From: Maribacter antarcticus DSM 21422
Lineage (GTDB): Bacteria > Bacteroidota > Bacteroidia > Flavobacteriales > Flavobacteriaceae
DNA: 64,000 bases
Direction: 5' to 3'
NCBI RefSeq assembly: GCF_000621125.1
Contig: NZ_JHZC01000017.1
Span: 2,501 to 66,500 of the forward strand
Shown here: positions 17,142-26,166 of the stretch, piece after piece
How the letters are laid out: each line of letters begins with the position of its first letter
Position numbering within the stretch: position 1 is the stretch's first letter
Made by a program: the position numbers and the translations under genes
The notes under the pieces: model-generated
Seen by the model: only the letters and a program-made list of their open reading frames with translations
Told to the model about the DNA's origin: nothing
Database searches by the model: none

Positions 17142-17897
17142 CTATTTTATTTGGTCCTCCTCGGTTACTTTCTTAATCTTATTTTTCTTCTTGTAAAGGG
17201 GTAAGAAATAAGAAATAGAGTAGTTGTAACCTACTCCAAATTTACTATCCCATGTTACTTTATTGAAGCCTGGTACATACAAGAGAGGAAACCGACCTTC
17301 ATTAGCATCGGTAAAGAGAAACCCTAGGCGTATGCTAGCTCCTAAATATATGTTTGGCAATAATTCTACTTTTGTTCCTAAAATAGCTTCGATCCAAGAT
17401 GCATTACGCCCGCTAAATTCTTCCGGTGTTTCAGAGTCCGTAGCAAAGTCTTCGGGGTTCCAATACCGATTAGTGTCAAATATTTGGTAGTTGTTTATCG
17501 TGTTGCTAAACGTACTAAACCCTAATCGCGCTCCGTAGAAAATAAGGTTTCGCTCTCCATACCAATTGGCATAGGTATTTCTGTCTATCCCAACTTTAAT
17601 ATAACTTCCAGAAGTATTGAATTCGTAGAGGTCTTCCTGCTTAGTTTTATCCTCATTACCCAATTCAGCCGCTAAATAAAGGTCTTGAGTAAGCCGATAA
17701 TCTGCAACAAGTTCCAGACCCGTATAGTTGTCGTCCAAGGAAGATATGATTATTCTACTAAGGTCGAATCCTACTCTAATTCCGTATGATTGTTGATAAA
17801 TTATCGTATCCTTAGGCTGTGTATCTATAGGTTTACCTTGGGCAAACACCGTAACCATACTCAGCACCAAAGTAAGACTAATGAAATATTTTAACAT
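17142..17897 (-). CDS. DUF6048 family outer-membrane beta-barrel-like protein
   Basis: 251 residues with a signal peptide (about 1-20, ending VFAQG). The rest is rich in alternating hydrophobic/polar strands and aromatic residues, as in small outer-membrane barrels, and ends in a lysine-rich tail. It matches the flavobacterial DUF6048 family of unknown function. Its start overlaps the end of the upstream DUF6452 gene by 20 nt. The order rlmD-DUF6452-DUF6048 is, to my knowledge, conserved in Flavobacteriaceae. Confidence 0.8.
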   Translation of the reverse strand: MLKYFISLTLVLSMVTVFAQGKPIDTQPKDTIIYQQSYGIRVGFDLSRIIISSLDDNYTGLELVADYRLTQDLYLAAELGNEDKTKQEDLYEFNTSGSYIKVGIDRNTYANWYGERNLIFYGARLGFSTFSNTINNYQIFDTNRYWNPEDFATDSETPEEFSGRNASWIEAILGTKVELLPNIYLGASIRLGFLFTDANEGRFPLLYVPGFNKVTWDSKFGVGYNYSISYFLPLYKKKNKIKKVTEEDQIK

Positions 17898-18384
17898 GGG
17901 TAGAATCTGAGTTAATGATTTCTGTTCGCATTATTTCTATGTCCTGAATCCAATTGTCTGTATCTGTTTGGAATACCCCATTTAGCTCTTCATAATTTAT
18001 GATAAATCCACAAGCACGCGATTTAAAGTCTTCCAATCTGGCATAATTGAAGCTTACTGTGTCAATATTTCCAATTTCCAAACCATCATCATTACTGGCT
18101 GAATTTGCTATCAGTAAGAAACCAGTAGTATCTGCTGCAGTTTTAAGGGGAATAATAATCTTGTTTAAATTAGTTCTATCCGTAACCGTATTTACCGTAA
18201 CTGTTTGTCCCTCGCCTACCACTCTTAATGTTGTTACATTTTTTAGGTCATCCCTATTACTGATATCAAAAAATTCGATTACCATGAGCGGTGTGTTGCC
18301 TTCCACACAGATGTCGTCCTTTTCACATGAAGCTACTGTTAAGAGGTAAAGGAATATTAAAATACTAAATCCAAAATTTTTCAT
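17878..18384 (-). CDS. DUF6452 family lipoprotein
   Basis: 168 residues; a lipoprotein-type signal ends at Cys20 (LLTVASC). It matches the DUF6452 family, with the typical block PLMVIEFFDISNRDDLKNV. Function unknown; it probably partners with the overlapping DUF6048 gene. It lies 57 nt downstream of rlmD on the same strand. Confidence 0.78.
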   Translation of the reverse strand: MKNFGFSILIFLYLLTVASCEKDDICVEGNTPLMVIEFFDISNRDDLKNVTTLRVVGEGQTVTVNTVTDRTNLNKIIIPLKTAADTTGFLLIANSASNDDGLEIGNIDTVSFNYARLEDFKSRACGFIINYEELNGVFQTDTDNWIQDIEIMRTEIINSDSTHVKIFH

Positions 18385-18441
18385 CTATATAAAATCTTAC
18401 AAGGTGTTTGTGTTAGAAAAAAACTGGATATATACCATTTT

Positions 18442-19869
18442 TTAGTTATTGTCTAATATAGATTTCTTCTCTAAAAGTACAACATTTTCAACATGATGTG
18501 TTTGTGGGAACATATCTACCGGCTGCACTTTGGTTACATTATATAGTTCCTTCATTAGTTCTAAGTCCCTTGCTTGGGTAGCGCTATTGCAGCTTACGTA
18601 AACTACTTTTTGCGGCGCAATGTTAAGTATTTGCTGCACAACGTTTTTATGCATTCCATCTCTTGGAGGATCGGTAATAATGATATCAGGAATACCATGC
18701 TCAGAAATAAACTGCTCGTTAAATATATTTTTCATGTCTCCAACAAAGAAATCAACATTGGAAATCTCGTTGTTATCGGCATTTGATTTTGCATCTAGTA
18801 TGGCTTCTGGAACCGATTCTATTCCAATTACTTTCTTAGCATTTTTAGCAACGAATTGTGCAATGGTACCCGTTCCGGTATATAAATCATATATCAGTTC
18901 GTTACCAGTTAATCCTGCAAAATCACGTGTAATTTTATAAAGTTCGTATGCCTGTTCTGAATTGGTTTGATAAAAAGATTTGGCATTGATTTTAAATTTC
19001 AGTCCTTCCATCTCTTCAAAAATATGGTCACGACCAGCAAAACATAGGACATCTTGATCGTAAATGGTATCGTTCTGTTTTGGATTGATAACATAGAGCA
19101 ATGCCGTTATTTCTGGAAAAGTATTTTTCAGGTGTTCTAATAGTAAGACTCTTTTGGACGCATCATTTTCATAGAACTGGACTAGCACCATGATTTCCCC
19201 TATAGACGAGGTACGAATCATGAGCGTACGGAGCATTCCATACTGATTTCTAGGATTAAAGAAGGTGATATCGTTTTTGGTCGCGAAGTCTTTGGTCTCC
19301 AATCGTATAGCGTTGGAAGGGTCTGCCTGTAGATGACATTTATTTATATCTAAGATTTTGTCCCACATTCCGGGAATATGAAAACCTAGAGCATTCTTAT
19401 CCGTTATTTGAGTATCGGATTGGATTTCCTCCAAGGTCAGCCACCGACTATTGGAAAATGAAAATTCCATCTTATTCCTATAAAAGTATTGTTTTTTAGA
19501 ACCTTTTATTGGTGTGATTTCTGGTAGCTCTAAATGACCAATACGTCTAAGATTGTTGGCTACTTCTTTTTGTTTGTAGAACAGTTGGTGTTCATAGCCC
19601 ATATCTTGCCATTTACATCCGCCACAGACACCAAAATGTTCACATTCGGGAGTTGTGCGTTTATCGGATAGCGAATGAAATTGGGTAGCGATACCCTCAA
19701 AGTATGCTTTTCGTTTTTTGGTGGTCTGTACGTCCACGATATCTCCCGGAACAGTATTGGTTAAGAAAATTACCCTACCGTCTGGTGCTTTCCCAATGGT
19801 TTTTCCTTTTGCCCCTGCATCTACTACCGCTACATTTTCAAAAACCTGTCGTTTGTTCTTTTTTCGCAT
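18442..19869 (-). CDS. rlmD: 23S rRNA (uracil(1939)-C(5))-methyltransferase RlmD
   Basis: 475 residues, within the RlmD/RumA range. An N-terminal TRAM RNA-binding domain (about 1-65) precedes an iron-sulfur motif with Cys-x5-Cys-x2-Cys in CEHFGVCGGCKW and a further Cys in INKCHLQ. The methyltransferase domain follows: the SAM-binding block IYDLYTGTGTIAQF, then DPPRDGMH and the catalytic-Cys block VYVSCNSATQARD. It makes m5U1939 in 23S rRNA; in Bacteroidota, RlmCD-like relatives may have other uridine targets. Confidence 0.92.
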   Translation of the reverse strand: MRKKNKRQVFENVAVVDAGAKGKTIGKAPDGRVIFLTNTVPGDIVDVQTTKKRKAYFEGIATQFHSLSDKRTTPECEHFGVCGGCKWQDMGYEHQLFYKQKEVANNLRRIGHLELPEITPIKGSKKQYFYRNKMEFSFSNSRWLTLEEIQSDTQITDKNALGFHIPGMWDKILDINKCHLQADPSNAIRLETKDFATKNDITFFNPRNQYGMLRTLMIRTSSIGEIMVLVQFYENDASKRVLLLEHLKNTFPEITALLYVINPKQNDTIYDQDVLCFAGRDHIFEEMEGLKFKINAKSFYQTNSEQAYELYKITRDFAGLTGNELIYDLYTGTGTIAQFVAKNAKKVIGIESVPEAILDAKSNADNNEISNVDFFVGDMKNIFNEQFISEHGIPDIIITDPPRDGMHKNVVQQILNIAPQKVVYVSCNSATQARDLELMKELYNVTKVQPVDMFPQTHHVENVVLLEKKSILDNN

Positions 19870-19939
19870 AACACAAAAATAGGAATTGCTTTGTTTTAAT
19901 TAGGATAACTTTAAAGGGAATAATAATTATTTAAGTAAA

Positions 19940-20517
19940 ATGGACCTTTTAGAACTTATCTGGTCTATTACATAGAAGTAGGATCAATCGAGATAAGACA
20001 TTACCTGTTTTTTTGGGTTTAGAATAGCGTTTTAATAATACCAAGGCATTAGGGCTAATGGTAAAAAAGTACCATTGAAAGCTATGTATACACGCGTATT
20101 GGTTTACGCATGATTTAGATAGTTCCAAGGGTATTGTTTAAGATAGTTAGAAACGTATCCTTTCCAATTTGTACAAACTTAAAGAACTGGAGTGGTTTGG
20201 AAGCGGGTCTTTTACAATTGTACCTATAAAAGCACTGGGCCATTTAAATAAACATAAAAAAGGTCAACATAAATTATAGGGGTATGGGACTTTGGTTGAT
20301 ACAGCTATAATCGATACTTCAATAGATGATAGAGTGCTCTTAGTACAAAGTGCTATACCAACATTACCAGCAAATCAACAAGTGGTTATTAGACTGTTTT
20401 ACACGTAAGGATATTCCTTGAACGAATGAGTGATATACTAGAAATGGTCATAGGACGGTAATATCACGCTTGTTGTATGAAAGGAAAAAAAGTATAAATA
20501 ATTTTAAAAGAAAATAG
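19940..20517 (+). pseudogene. Decayed ECF sigma-70 factor gene
   Basis: No open frame is left, but the C-terminal half is readable. From 20311, one frame gives a sigma region-4 block ending ANQQVVIRLFYT, hits TAA, then continues GYSLNE; after frameshifts it gives SDILEM, then a helix-turn-helix end VISRLLYERKK before TAG at 20515. Upstream, around 20160-20270, fragments resembling the region 2.4/linker are seen across frames (for example LGHLNKHKKG). At least four stops or frameshifts interrupt the gene. The N-terminal limit is approximate. Confidence 0.7.
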
Positions 20518-20894
20518 GAAGAAAAAATCGATGAGCCTATTAAGGAGCCTTTAAGTAGTAAGGAAACTAAATTTTACTTTACACTAGGAGAACAATCGTT
20601 ATTAGAAAAAGTCAGTAAGGCCTGCAGTGTTAAAGTGGGCTGGCTGGCCTCTGTAATGACAGCGATAAACATATGTATTTTTTTATTTTATGTGTTACTT
20701 AATTTGTGAAAAGAACAGATATAAAAGGATAGATTATTTGGGTCAGTGGCGGTTTCCTATCTGTAATCGTTATGGTCATGTTAAAACCATATGTTTGGAT
20801 TTACATGGATAAAAATGATGTTTTACGAGAATTTAAACGATTAGAACTACAGGTGTCTGTGGCATTGAATCGTCAGCAAAATAGAACGACGTAG
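20518..20894 (+). pseudogene. Remnant of a membrane protein downstream of the sigma factor (anti-sigma position)
   Basis: Two fragments in different frames. The first (20518-20709) has no ATG, continues directly in frame from the sigma pseudogene stop, and encodes KETKFYFTLGEQ followed by a hydrophobic helix. The second (about 20733-20894) follows an in-frame TAG and encodes a hydrophobic helix, then KPYVWIYMDKNDVLREFKRL. The layout (one helix per fragment, directly after an ECF sigma gene) suggests a broken anti-sigma or companion membrane protein. I do not recognise the family. Confidence 0.5.
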
Positions 20895-20925
20895 CCAATA
20901 TGTTTTAATTCGTTGAAATTTTTAG

Positions 20926-20933
20926 TAGTTTTG
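20926..20933 (+). promoter_or_regulatory. Candidate -7 element for the ornithine aminotransferase gene
   Basis: TAGTTTTG is an exact TAnnTTTG match. The expected -33 region around 20901-20906 reads TGTTTT, a weak match. If used, it gives a 5' leader of about 170 nt containing the hairpin at 21004-21040. Confidence 0.4.
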
Positions 20934-21003
20934 CAACTCTACAGGATGATTTCTCTCCTACGCTGAATTTTCGGATACTTCGAAAGCAAAAAGGTATAGA
21001 AGG

Positions 21004-21040
21004 AATAATTATTTTACTCGCTCAGCGAGATTTAATTATT
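21004..21040 (+). promoter_or_regulatory. Hairpin in the 5' leader of the ornithine aminotransferase gene
   Basis: AATAATTA and ACTCGC on the left pair with GCGAG and AATTATT on the right, separated by a small internal loop, with a 3-nt TCA loop. There is no T-run after it, so it is not a classic terminator. It lies 72 nt before the start codon. Confidence 0.45.
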
Positions 21041-21111
21041 AATGTTTGCATCTAAAAAGATGTCAAATGGTGCCTAATTAAAGCTAGGCATAAACCTTAA
21101 ATTATTTTAAA

Positions 21112-22347
21112 ATGGCTGTTTTAGACCAATTAACTTCGCAACAAGCGATCGACTTAGAAAACAAACACGGAGCACATAACTACCATCCACTACCAGTGGT
21201 TTTAAGTAGAGGTAAAGGTGTCTATGTATGGGATGTAGAAGGTAAAAAATATTATGATTTTTTATCTGCCTATTCCGCAGTAAACCAAGGGCATTGTCAT
21301 CCTAAAATTATAGAAGCATTAAAAGAACAAGCAAGTATTTTAACTTTAACATCCCGTGCATTTCATAATAATGTACTAGGTGAGTATGAAGAATATGTAA
21401 CTAATTTATTTGGTTATGATAAGATTTTACCAATGAATACTGGTGTAGAAGGTGGTGAGACTGCAATTAAACTATGTAGAAAATGGGCTTATAAAGTAAA
21501 GGGAATTCAAGAAAATAAAGCGAAAATTTTATTTGCAGAAAATAATTTTTGGGGGAGAACCTTAGCGGCAGTATCATCATCTACAGATCCTAGTGCATTT
21601 AAAGATTATGGACCTTATTTACCAGGTTTTGAAATTGTGAAATACAACGATTTAAAAGCATTAGAAAAGGCATTAGAGGATCCTAATGTTGCCGGATTTA
21701 TGGTAGAGCCTATTCAAGGTGAAGCCGGGGTAATGGTTCCTGACGAAGGGTACTTAAAAAAGGCTTATGATTTATGCAAGTCTAAAAATGTTTTATTTAT
21801 TGCTGACGAAGTTCAAACAGGGATTTCAAGAACAGGAAAATTATTTTGTTGTCAACATGAAGATGTTAAGCCAGATATTTTAATTCTTGGTAAAGCGTTG
21901 TCTGGAGGTGTTTTTCCAGTTTCAGCGGCACTAGCTGACAATGAAATAATGATGACTATTAAACCAGGAGAGCATGGCTCTACATTTGGAGGAAATCCAT
22001 TAGGTTGTAAAGTTGCTATGGCAGCATTAAAAGTAGCTGTAGACGAAAATCTTGCTGAAAATGCAGAAAGATTAGGGACTATTTTCAGGGCAGAACTTTC
22101 TGCATTTGCTAAAGAAAATGACTTGGTAACTTCTGTAAGGGGTAAAGGGCTTTTAAACGCCATTTTGATTAACGATACAGAAGATAGCTCAACGGCATGG
22201 GATATTTGTATGGCCTTAAAGGAAAATGGACTTTTGGCTAAGCCTACCCATGGTAACATTATACGTTTTGCACCACCTTTGGTTATGACCGAAGAAGAGC
22301 TGTTGGATTGTGTGGGTATTATTAAAAAAACGTTATTAGAATTTTAA
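21112..22347 (+). CDS. rocD: Ornithine--oxo-acid transaminase
   Basis: A 411-residue class III PLP aminotransferase. It converts ornithine and 2-oxoglutarate to glutamate semialdehyde and glutamate, linking arginine and proline metabolism. The PLP lysine is Lys261 in [14 protein letters not shown]; the cofactor block [15 protein letters not shown] and the N-terminal [11 protein letters not shown] and [13 protein letters not shown] blocks are those of RocD/OAT rather than ArgD. It is monocistronic, with a long structured leader and a strong terminator. Third codon positions look more AT-rich than in neighbours, which may reflect high expression. Confidence 0.95.
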   Translation: MAVLDQLTSQQAIDLENKHGAHNYHPLPVVLSRGKGVYVWDVEGKKYYDFLSAYSAVNQGHCHPKIIEALKEQASILTLTSRAFHNNVLGEYEEYVTNLFGYDKILPMNTGVEGGETAIKLCRKWAYKVKGIQENKAKILFAENNFWGRTLAAVSSSTDPSAFKDYGPYLPGFEIVKYNDLKALEKALEDPNVAGFMVEPIQGEAGVMVPDEGYLKKAYDLCKSKNVLFIADEVQTGISRTGKLFCCQHEDVKPDILILGKALSGGVFPVSAALADNEIMMTIKPGEHGSTFGGNPLGCKVAMAALKVAVDENLAENAERLGTIFRAELSAFAKENDLVTSVRGKGLLNAILINDTEDSSTAWDICMALKENGLLAKPTHGNIIRFAPPLVMTEEELLDCVGIIKKTLLEF

Positions 22348-22370
22348 AAAGAGTAGTTGGTATAAAACAT

Positions 22371-22410
22371 AAAAAGTCCCGTTTCAAATTTTTGAAACGG
22401 GACTTTTTTA
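22371..22410. terminator. Bidirectional terminator between rocD and the CCC-motif membrane protein genes
   Basis: Long perfect inverted repeat: AAAAAGTCCCGTTTCAAA (22371-22388) and TTTGAAACGGGACTTTTT (22391-22408). It has T-runs on both strands and serves the convergent genes. Confidence 0.9.
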
Positions 22411-22426
22411 ATTTTACTGTAGCTAC

Positions 22427-22738
22427 CTATTGAAAACCGCCTTCGGAAGCTACCGAATATAAAAGGGCACCAATAGCACCAAAATAAACGATGCTTAAGA
22501 TCAGGAGTAGTCCGGCTATTCCCAATCCAATATAACAGAGTATTTTACCTGTTTTTACATTTTCATATCCGCTATAATTGGTACTATCCATTTGATATAG
22601 CCTTTCTGCTTTTCTAGCGCTGCTTAAACCTATAAAACTAAAAATAGCACCAAAAGGTCCACAACAAATTACGGTAAGCACTATGGATAAAATTCCAAAG
22701 GTGAGGGCATTGCTTGCTCCTGGTAAAGGTTGATTCAT
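22427..22738 (-). CDS. Small CCC-motif/DUF4190-like membrane protein
   Basis: 103 residues with two long hydrophobic segments (about 10-38 and 65-97) around a short polar loop. The first contains VICCGPFGAIFSFIGL, resembling flavobacterial 'CCC motif membrane protein' entries, although only two adjacent cysteines are present. Function unknown. It lies 6 nt after the paralogous upstream gene. Confidence 0.75.
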   Translation of the reverse strand: MNQPLPGASNALTFGILSIVLTVICCGPFGAIFSFIGLSSARKAERLYQMDSTNYSGYENVKTGKILCYIGLGIAGLLLILSIVYFGAIGALLYSVASEGGFQ

Positions 22739-22744
22739 TTGTTT

Positions 22745-23083
22745 CTATTCTGCGGGTAGGCCTAGTTGTTCCAATAATTCTTGGTTCTGTTCCATGTATC
22801 CTTCCCATCCTCCCATAGAGACAATGGTGAAAATACTCCAGAGTAACGTAACAACTCCTAAAACTAAACCAACAATGGCAACAATTTTTGCGGTCTTTAG
22901 GGTACTGTAATTGGAATAGTCCTCAGAATTTTGACTAAATAATTTAGTGTCTTTATTTACCAAAAAAAGAGCGATACCAGAAAGTAATATCCCACCTATT
23001 CCCGCACTAAAACAGCAGCAAATAAAGGATAGGATACCAAGTACTATTGCAATGGTTACATTTGGTAATTTTTGTTGTTCCAT
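22745..23083 (-). CDS. CCC-motif membrane protein
   Basis: 112 residues with two hydrophobic segments. The first carries three adjacent cysteines (LSFICCCFSAGIGGILL), the signature of flavobacterial CCC-motif proteins. Paralogous to the next gene, sharing a polar loop after the first helix pair (VNKDTKLF here, SSARKAERLY there). Function unknown. It is the middle gene of a three-gene unit with the DUF2752 gene upstream. Confidence 0.75.
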   Translation of the reverse strand: MEQQKLPNVTIAIVLGILSFICCCFSAGIGGILLSGIALFLVNKDTKLFSQNSEDYSNYSTLKTAKIVAIVGLVLGVVTLLWSIFTIVSMGGWEGYMEQNQELLEQLGLPAE

Positions 23084-23099
23084 AATTTTAAGTATTTGA

Positions 23100-23405
23100 T
23101 TAAATAAATTTTAAAATATAATTGGTTAGTATGCATCCAACAGTACCGATTATAAGTACATTGGTTATTTTGTTTGCATATTTAATAGAGAATAATTTAT
23201 CCATAATTAGGAATCCAAATAGAAGGAACATAGGATAAATGGCAGGATACATCTTAAAAGCAGCTCCAAACTGCCCTTGAATAAGAAAAATGATGGCTCG
23301 TTGTAGTCCACATCCTGGGCAATCAAAACCCCAAAGTTGTTTTGTAAAACATGGAAGCATGTAGTTCTCTATGCCCAAAAAGTAAGAGCTGTTAAGGATA
23401 TGCAT
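23100..23405 (-). CDS. DUF2752 family membrane protein
   Basis: 101 residues from the ATG at 23405. A longer reading from GTG at 23438 is possible but adds only a hydrophobic stub. The family signature CPGCGLQRA follows a short N-terminal segment, and two hydrophobic helices make up the rest. DUF2752 proteins are small membrane proteins of unknown function, commonly next to CCC-motif genes in Flavobacteriaceae. Confidence 0.82.
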   Translation of the reverse strand: MHILNSSYFLGIENYMLPCFTKQLWGFDCPGCGLQRAIIFLIQGQFGAAFKMYPAIYPMFLLFGFLIMDKLFSIKYANKITNVLIIGTVGCILTNYILKFI

Positions 23406-23464
23406 TTTGGTTTGTTGTTCAAAAACGAAAATTACCACTATTTTTGGGGAATCAAAATAAAATT

Positions 23465-24007
23465 ATGGCTGTTTTTAAAGTAGGGGATAAAGTAGAGGCC
23501 ATTGACGATGTTATCAAGGGTATCGTTTCACACGTTCAAGGTTCCTCTATAACCGTGCAAACCGAGGACGAATTCCAAATGGTATTTGACGCTAGAGAAT
23601 TGGTTGTGATAACTGGAAGTATTACCGTAAGTAATTATGAAATAGCTCAGGTAAAAAAAGAAAAGGAGCTTCCTAAAAGGCGAAAACCGGCAGTAACAAG
23701 GCCTAAGGAGCGTAATCTTCCTAAAATGGAGGTGGACTTACACATAAATCAATTGGTGAAACACCCTAAAGGATTGGGCAATTATGAGATGCTGAACTTA
23801 CAATTGGAAACTGCTAAACGGCAACTGGAGTTCGCCATGTCCAAACGTATTCAAAAAGTTGTTTTTATACATGGAGTGGGTGAGGGCATCTTAAAAGAAG
23901 AGTTAAGATACCTGTTTAATAATTATGATAATGTGAAACACTATGATGCCGACTATCAAAAATACGGCTTGGGTGCAACAGAAGTGTATATCTATCAGAA
24001 TGTTTGA
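23465..24007 (+). CDS. Smr domain protein (MutS2 C-terminal-like)
   Basis: 180 residues from the ATG at 23465; an in-frame ATG at 23444 would add seven residues. The N-terminal ~60 residues form a small beta domain (AVFKVGDKVEAIDDVIKG). A basic linker (RRKPAVTRPKER) and a C-terminal Smr domain (about 95-180) follow, with the characteristic DLHINQL and FIHGVGEGILKEELR motifs. Smr domains are nucleic-acid endonuclease-like modules; in MutS2 they act on branched DNA or stalled ribosomes. This stand-alone protein is annotated as DUF2027/Smr in Bacteroidota. Its exact role is unknown. Confidence 0.85.
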   Translation: MAVFKVGDKVEAIDDVIKGIVSHVQGSSITVQTEDEFQMVFDARELVVITGSITVSNYEIAQVKKEKELPKRRKPAVTRPKERNLPKMEVDLHINQLVKHPKGLGNYEMLNLQLETAKRQLEFAMSKRIQKVVFIHGVGEGILKEELRYLFNNYDNVKHYDADYQKYGLGATEVYIYQNV

Positions 24008-24015
24008 GACCTCAT

Positions 24016-24519
24016 CTATAGAGTAGTAGTTACCGTACCGAAGTCTGAAATTCGCAAATCGGTTATTCTACTTTTATCCTTGGTAATAAAAGAAATTCCA
24101 CTTAATTCAATTTTGTGCTCAAAAGTTTCTGCATCCACCGCTGTAGTAGTAACTAGGATATCACCTTCCTCAGCTATTATTTCTTCCGAAACTGTGGGCG
24201 AAGTTGGAGCTAATTCATCGCAAAAATAATCTCTGGGTACATCGTCCGTAAAAATCCTATAGGTTAATATAGTCGTGGTGGAAATGCCACTTGTAATTAT
24301 TGTTGTATTTACTTCGTTTTTAAGAAGTCCTGCAGGCAGCTCTAAGATGAGCGCCTCGTCTCCATTTATTTTAAAGAGTAGGTTAGCTGTTGTCGCAGAA
24401 ACAGTTTTACAAAAATCAGGAGTTTCTATACTATCAAAATCTACGGTTTCTATTTGTAAATCTCCATCATCACAGGAAATACATAATAGTAGGAGGAATA
24501 GGCCAATATTTTTTTTCAT
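24016..24519 (-). CDS. Hypothetical lipoprotein
   Basis: 167 residues with a lipoprotein signal ending at Cys16 (LLLLCISC), followed by an Asp/Glu-rich stretch. The remainder is Thr-, Val- and Ile-rich and probably all-beta. I do not recognise a family. Its end converges with the Smr gene with 8 nt between stops. A strong inverted repeat (24538-24569) lies just upstream of its start. Confidence 0.7.
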   Translation of the reverse strand: MKKNIGLFLLLLCISCDDGDLQIETVDFDSIETPDFCKTVSATTANLLFKINGDEALILELPAGLLKNEVNTTIITSGISTTTILTYRIFTDDVPRDYFCDELAPTSPTVSEEIIAEEGDILVTTTAVDAETFEHKIELSGISFITKDKSRITDLRISDFGTVTTTL

Positions 24520-24537
24520 CTATATAAAGTTAGCCTA

Positions 24538-24569
24538 CCAAACAATATAAACTTGTTTACATTGTTTGG
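24538..24569. repeat. 32-bp inverted repeat upstream of the hypothetical lipoprotein gene
   Basis: CCAAACAAT (24538-24546) pairs with ATTGTTTGG (24561-24569), and inside it TAAAC (24548-24552) pairs with GTTTA (24555-24559), with one A-C mismatch and a 2-nt loop. It lies 19-50 bp upstream of the minus-strand ATG at 24519, where an operator or a leader hairpin could sit. Confidence 0.6.
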
Positions 24570-24829
24570 CTCTGCCGTTAGTTGGTTAAATGCCCAGTAT
24601 GAGCTCTTATAAATCAAATTTAATGTAAATATGGGGTATCCGTAGATAGGTTTAAAACCATTTACAGGTAATTTAACTTTATTTGAATTATTTTTGAAAA
24701 CTATAAGGGAATTTTGGAAAAAAGAAGCCATTTTAATCTTTTTTCTTCTAAACAGGTCACTCTAATGTTGTTAACATCGATTAGGTAAAATAATTTAATC
24801 GAAAGTCATTTTAAAAACGCGGATCAAAA
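24570..24829. other. Divergent intergenic region, no gene seen
   Basis: With the inverted repeat, the gap between the lipoprotein gene and the cysteine desulfurase gene is about 310 bp. A 71-codon frame on the minus strand has no recognisable protein features. No exact TAnnTTTG element was seen at a suitable place for either gene. Confidence 0.5.
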
Positions 24830-25978
24830 ATGAAAAATGTATATCTGGATAATGCTGCCACGACTCAAGTTAGGAAAGAGGTTATTGATATAATGCAAGA
24901 TGCTTTGGCTACTTCCTATGGTAATCCATCATCTACCCACAGCTTTGGAAGAACTGCAAAGACAGCTATAGAAAGTGCCAGAAAAACTATTGCCAAACAA
25001 ATGAACGCTTTTCCGTCGGAGATTATTTTCACTTCAGGAGGTACAGAGGCAGATAATATGATTCTTAGATGTGCGGTTCGAGACTTAGGGGTGCAAACCA
25101 TAATTACGACTAAAATAGAACACCATGCCGTGCTCCATACGGTGGAAGAACTCCATGAGAAAGGATTGGTAAATCTGTGCTTTGTGAATTTGAACGCAGA
25201 CGGAAATCCTGATATGGCTCACTTGCAGACGCTATTATCCAAGGACGATTCTAAAAAGCTAGTAAGCATAATGCATATTAATAATGAGATAGGGAATAAA
25301 GTGGATATCCATGCTATCTCCGTGATGGCAAAAGAGCATGGGGCCCTTGTGCATTCGGACACGGTCCAGTCCATAGGACACTATGAATGGGATGTAAAAA
25401 GTACACCGGTAGATTTTTTAGCTGCTGCTGCTCATAAATTTCACGGACCAAAAGGAATAGGTTTCGCTTATATCAGAAAAAATTCTGGGCTGGGATGCAT
25501 GATATCTGGAGGGTCTCAAGAACGCGGATTTAGGGCAGGAACCGAATCTTTTCATAATATCGTGGGTTTAGAGGAAGCGTTTGTTTTAGCGTATAAAAAC
25601 CTAGAGGAGGAACAAAATTACGTTACAGATTTAAAGCAATATTTTATTCAGAAAATAGAAAACGAAATTCCAGGAGCAAGGTTCAATGGCTTGTCTGGAG
25701 ATATGGACAATAGTACCTATACCTTGGTAAACGTATGCTTACCCGTGCAACCGGAAAAGGCATTGATGTTATTGTTTCATTTGGACATTAAGGGTATCGC
25801 TTGCTCTAAGGGTAGTGCATGCCAATCTGGTAGTGATAAAGGTTCTCACGTACTATCTGAAATTCTTTCCGAGGAAGACATGAAAAAACCTTCCCTTCGT
25901 TTTTCTTTCTCAAAGTATAACACCAAAGAGAATATTGACTATACTGTCGGAGTTTTGAAGGAATTTATGATACAATAA
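24830..25978 (+). CDS. Cysteine desulfurase (NifS/IscS family)
   Basis: A 382-residue PLP enzyme that removes sulfur from cysteine as a persulfide, for Fe-S clusters or thiolation. The PLP lysine is Lys203 in AAHKFHGPKGIGF. The mobile-loop catalytic Cys is Cys331 in KGSACQSGSDKGSHVL. The N-terminus (VYLDNAATTQVRKEV) and SSTHSFGR are typical of the class I (NifS/IscS) group. No iscU, suf or tRNA-thiolation gene is adjacent, so its sulfur acceptor is not indicated by context. Confidence 0.92.
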   Translation: MKNVYLDNAATTQVRKEVIDIMQDALATSYGNPSSTHSFGRTAKTAIESARKTIAKQMNAFPSEIIFTSGGTEADNMILRCAVRDLGVQTIITTKIEHHAVLHTVEELHEKGLVNLCFVNLNADGNPDMAHLQTLLSKDDSKKLVSIMHINNEIGNKVDIHAISVMAKEHGALVHSDTVQSIGHYEWDVKSTPVDFLAAAAHKFHGPKGIGFAYIRKNSGLGCMISGGSQERGFRAGTESFHNIVGLEEAFVLAYKNLEEEQNYVTDLKQYFIQKIENEIPGARFNGLSGDMDNSTYTLVNVCLPVQPEKALMLLFHLDIKGIACSKGSACQSGSDKGSHVLSEILSEEDMKKPSLRFSFSKYNTKENIDYTVGVLKEFMIQ

Positions 25979-26131
25979 TACAATGCTATTTTTTTAAAAT
26001 GTTTTCGCGATAAACAGGTTTACTCTGTTCTATGTGTTCTAAAAAGAAAGATGAGCAGATAAAAGTTTAATGGAATACATAGATGTTAGTTAGACAATAT
26101 GGAGTGTACCTGATTTCCGTTTTGAAGAATC

Positions 26132-26166
26132 AAAGACAGTAAGTTACTTTAACTTCCTGTCTTTAT
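26132..26166. terminator. Terminator hairpin overlapping the end of the secreted-protein gene
   Basis: AAAGACAG, AAGTTA on the left pairs with TAACTT, CTGTCTTT on the right (26132-26164) with two single mismatches and a tiny loop. It spans the minus-strand stop at 26144-26146 and could end transcripts from both sides. Confidence 0.6.

Noticed and set aside
21852..22259. A 135-codon antisense frame in rocD
   Set aside because: It is antisense to a conserved enzyme and composed of codon-bias shadow; no signal, domain or ribosome-binding evidence.
24516..24731. A 71-codon minus-strand frame
   Set aside because: It covers the inverted repeat and the start of the lipoprotein gene; composition is not protein-like.
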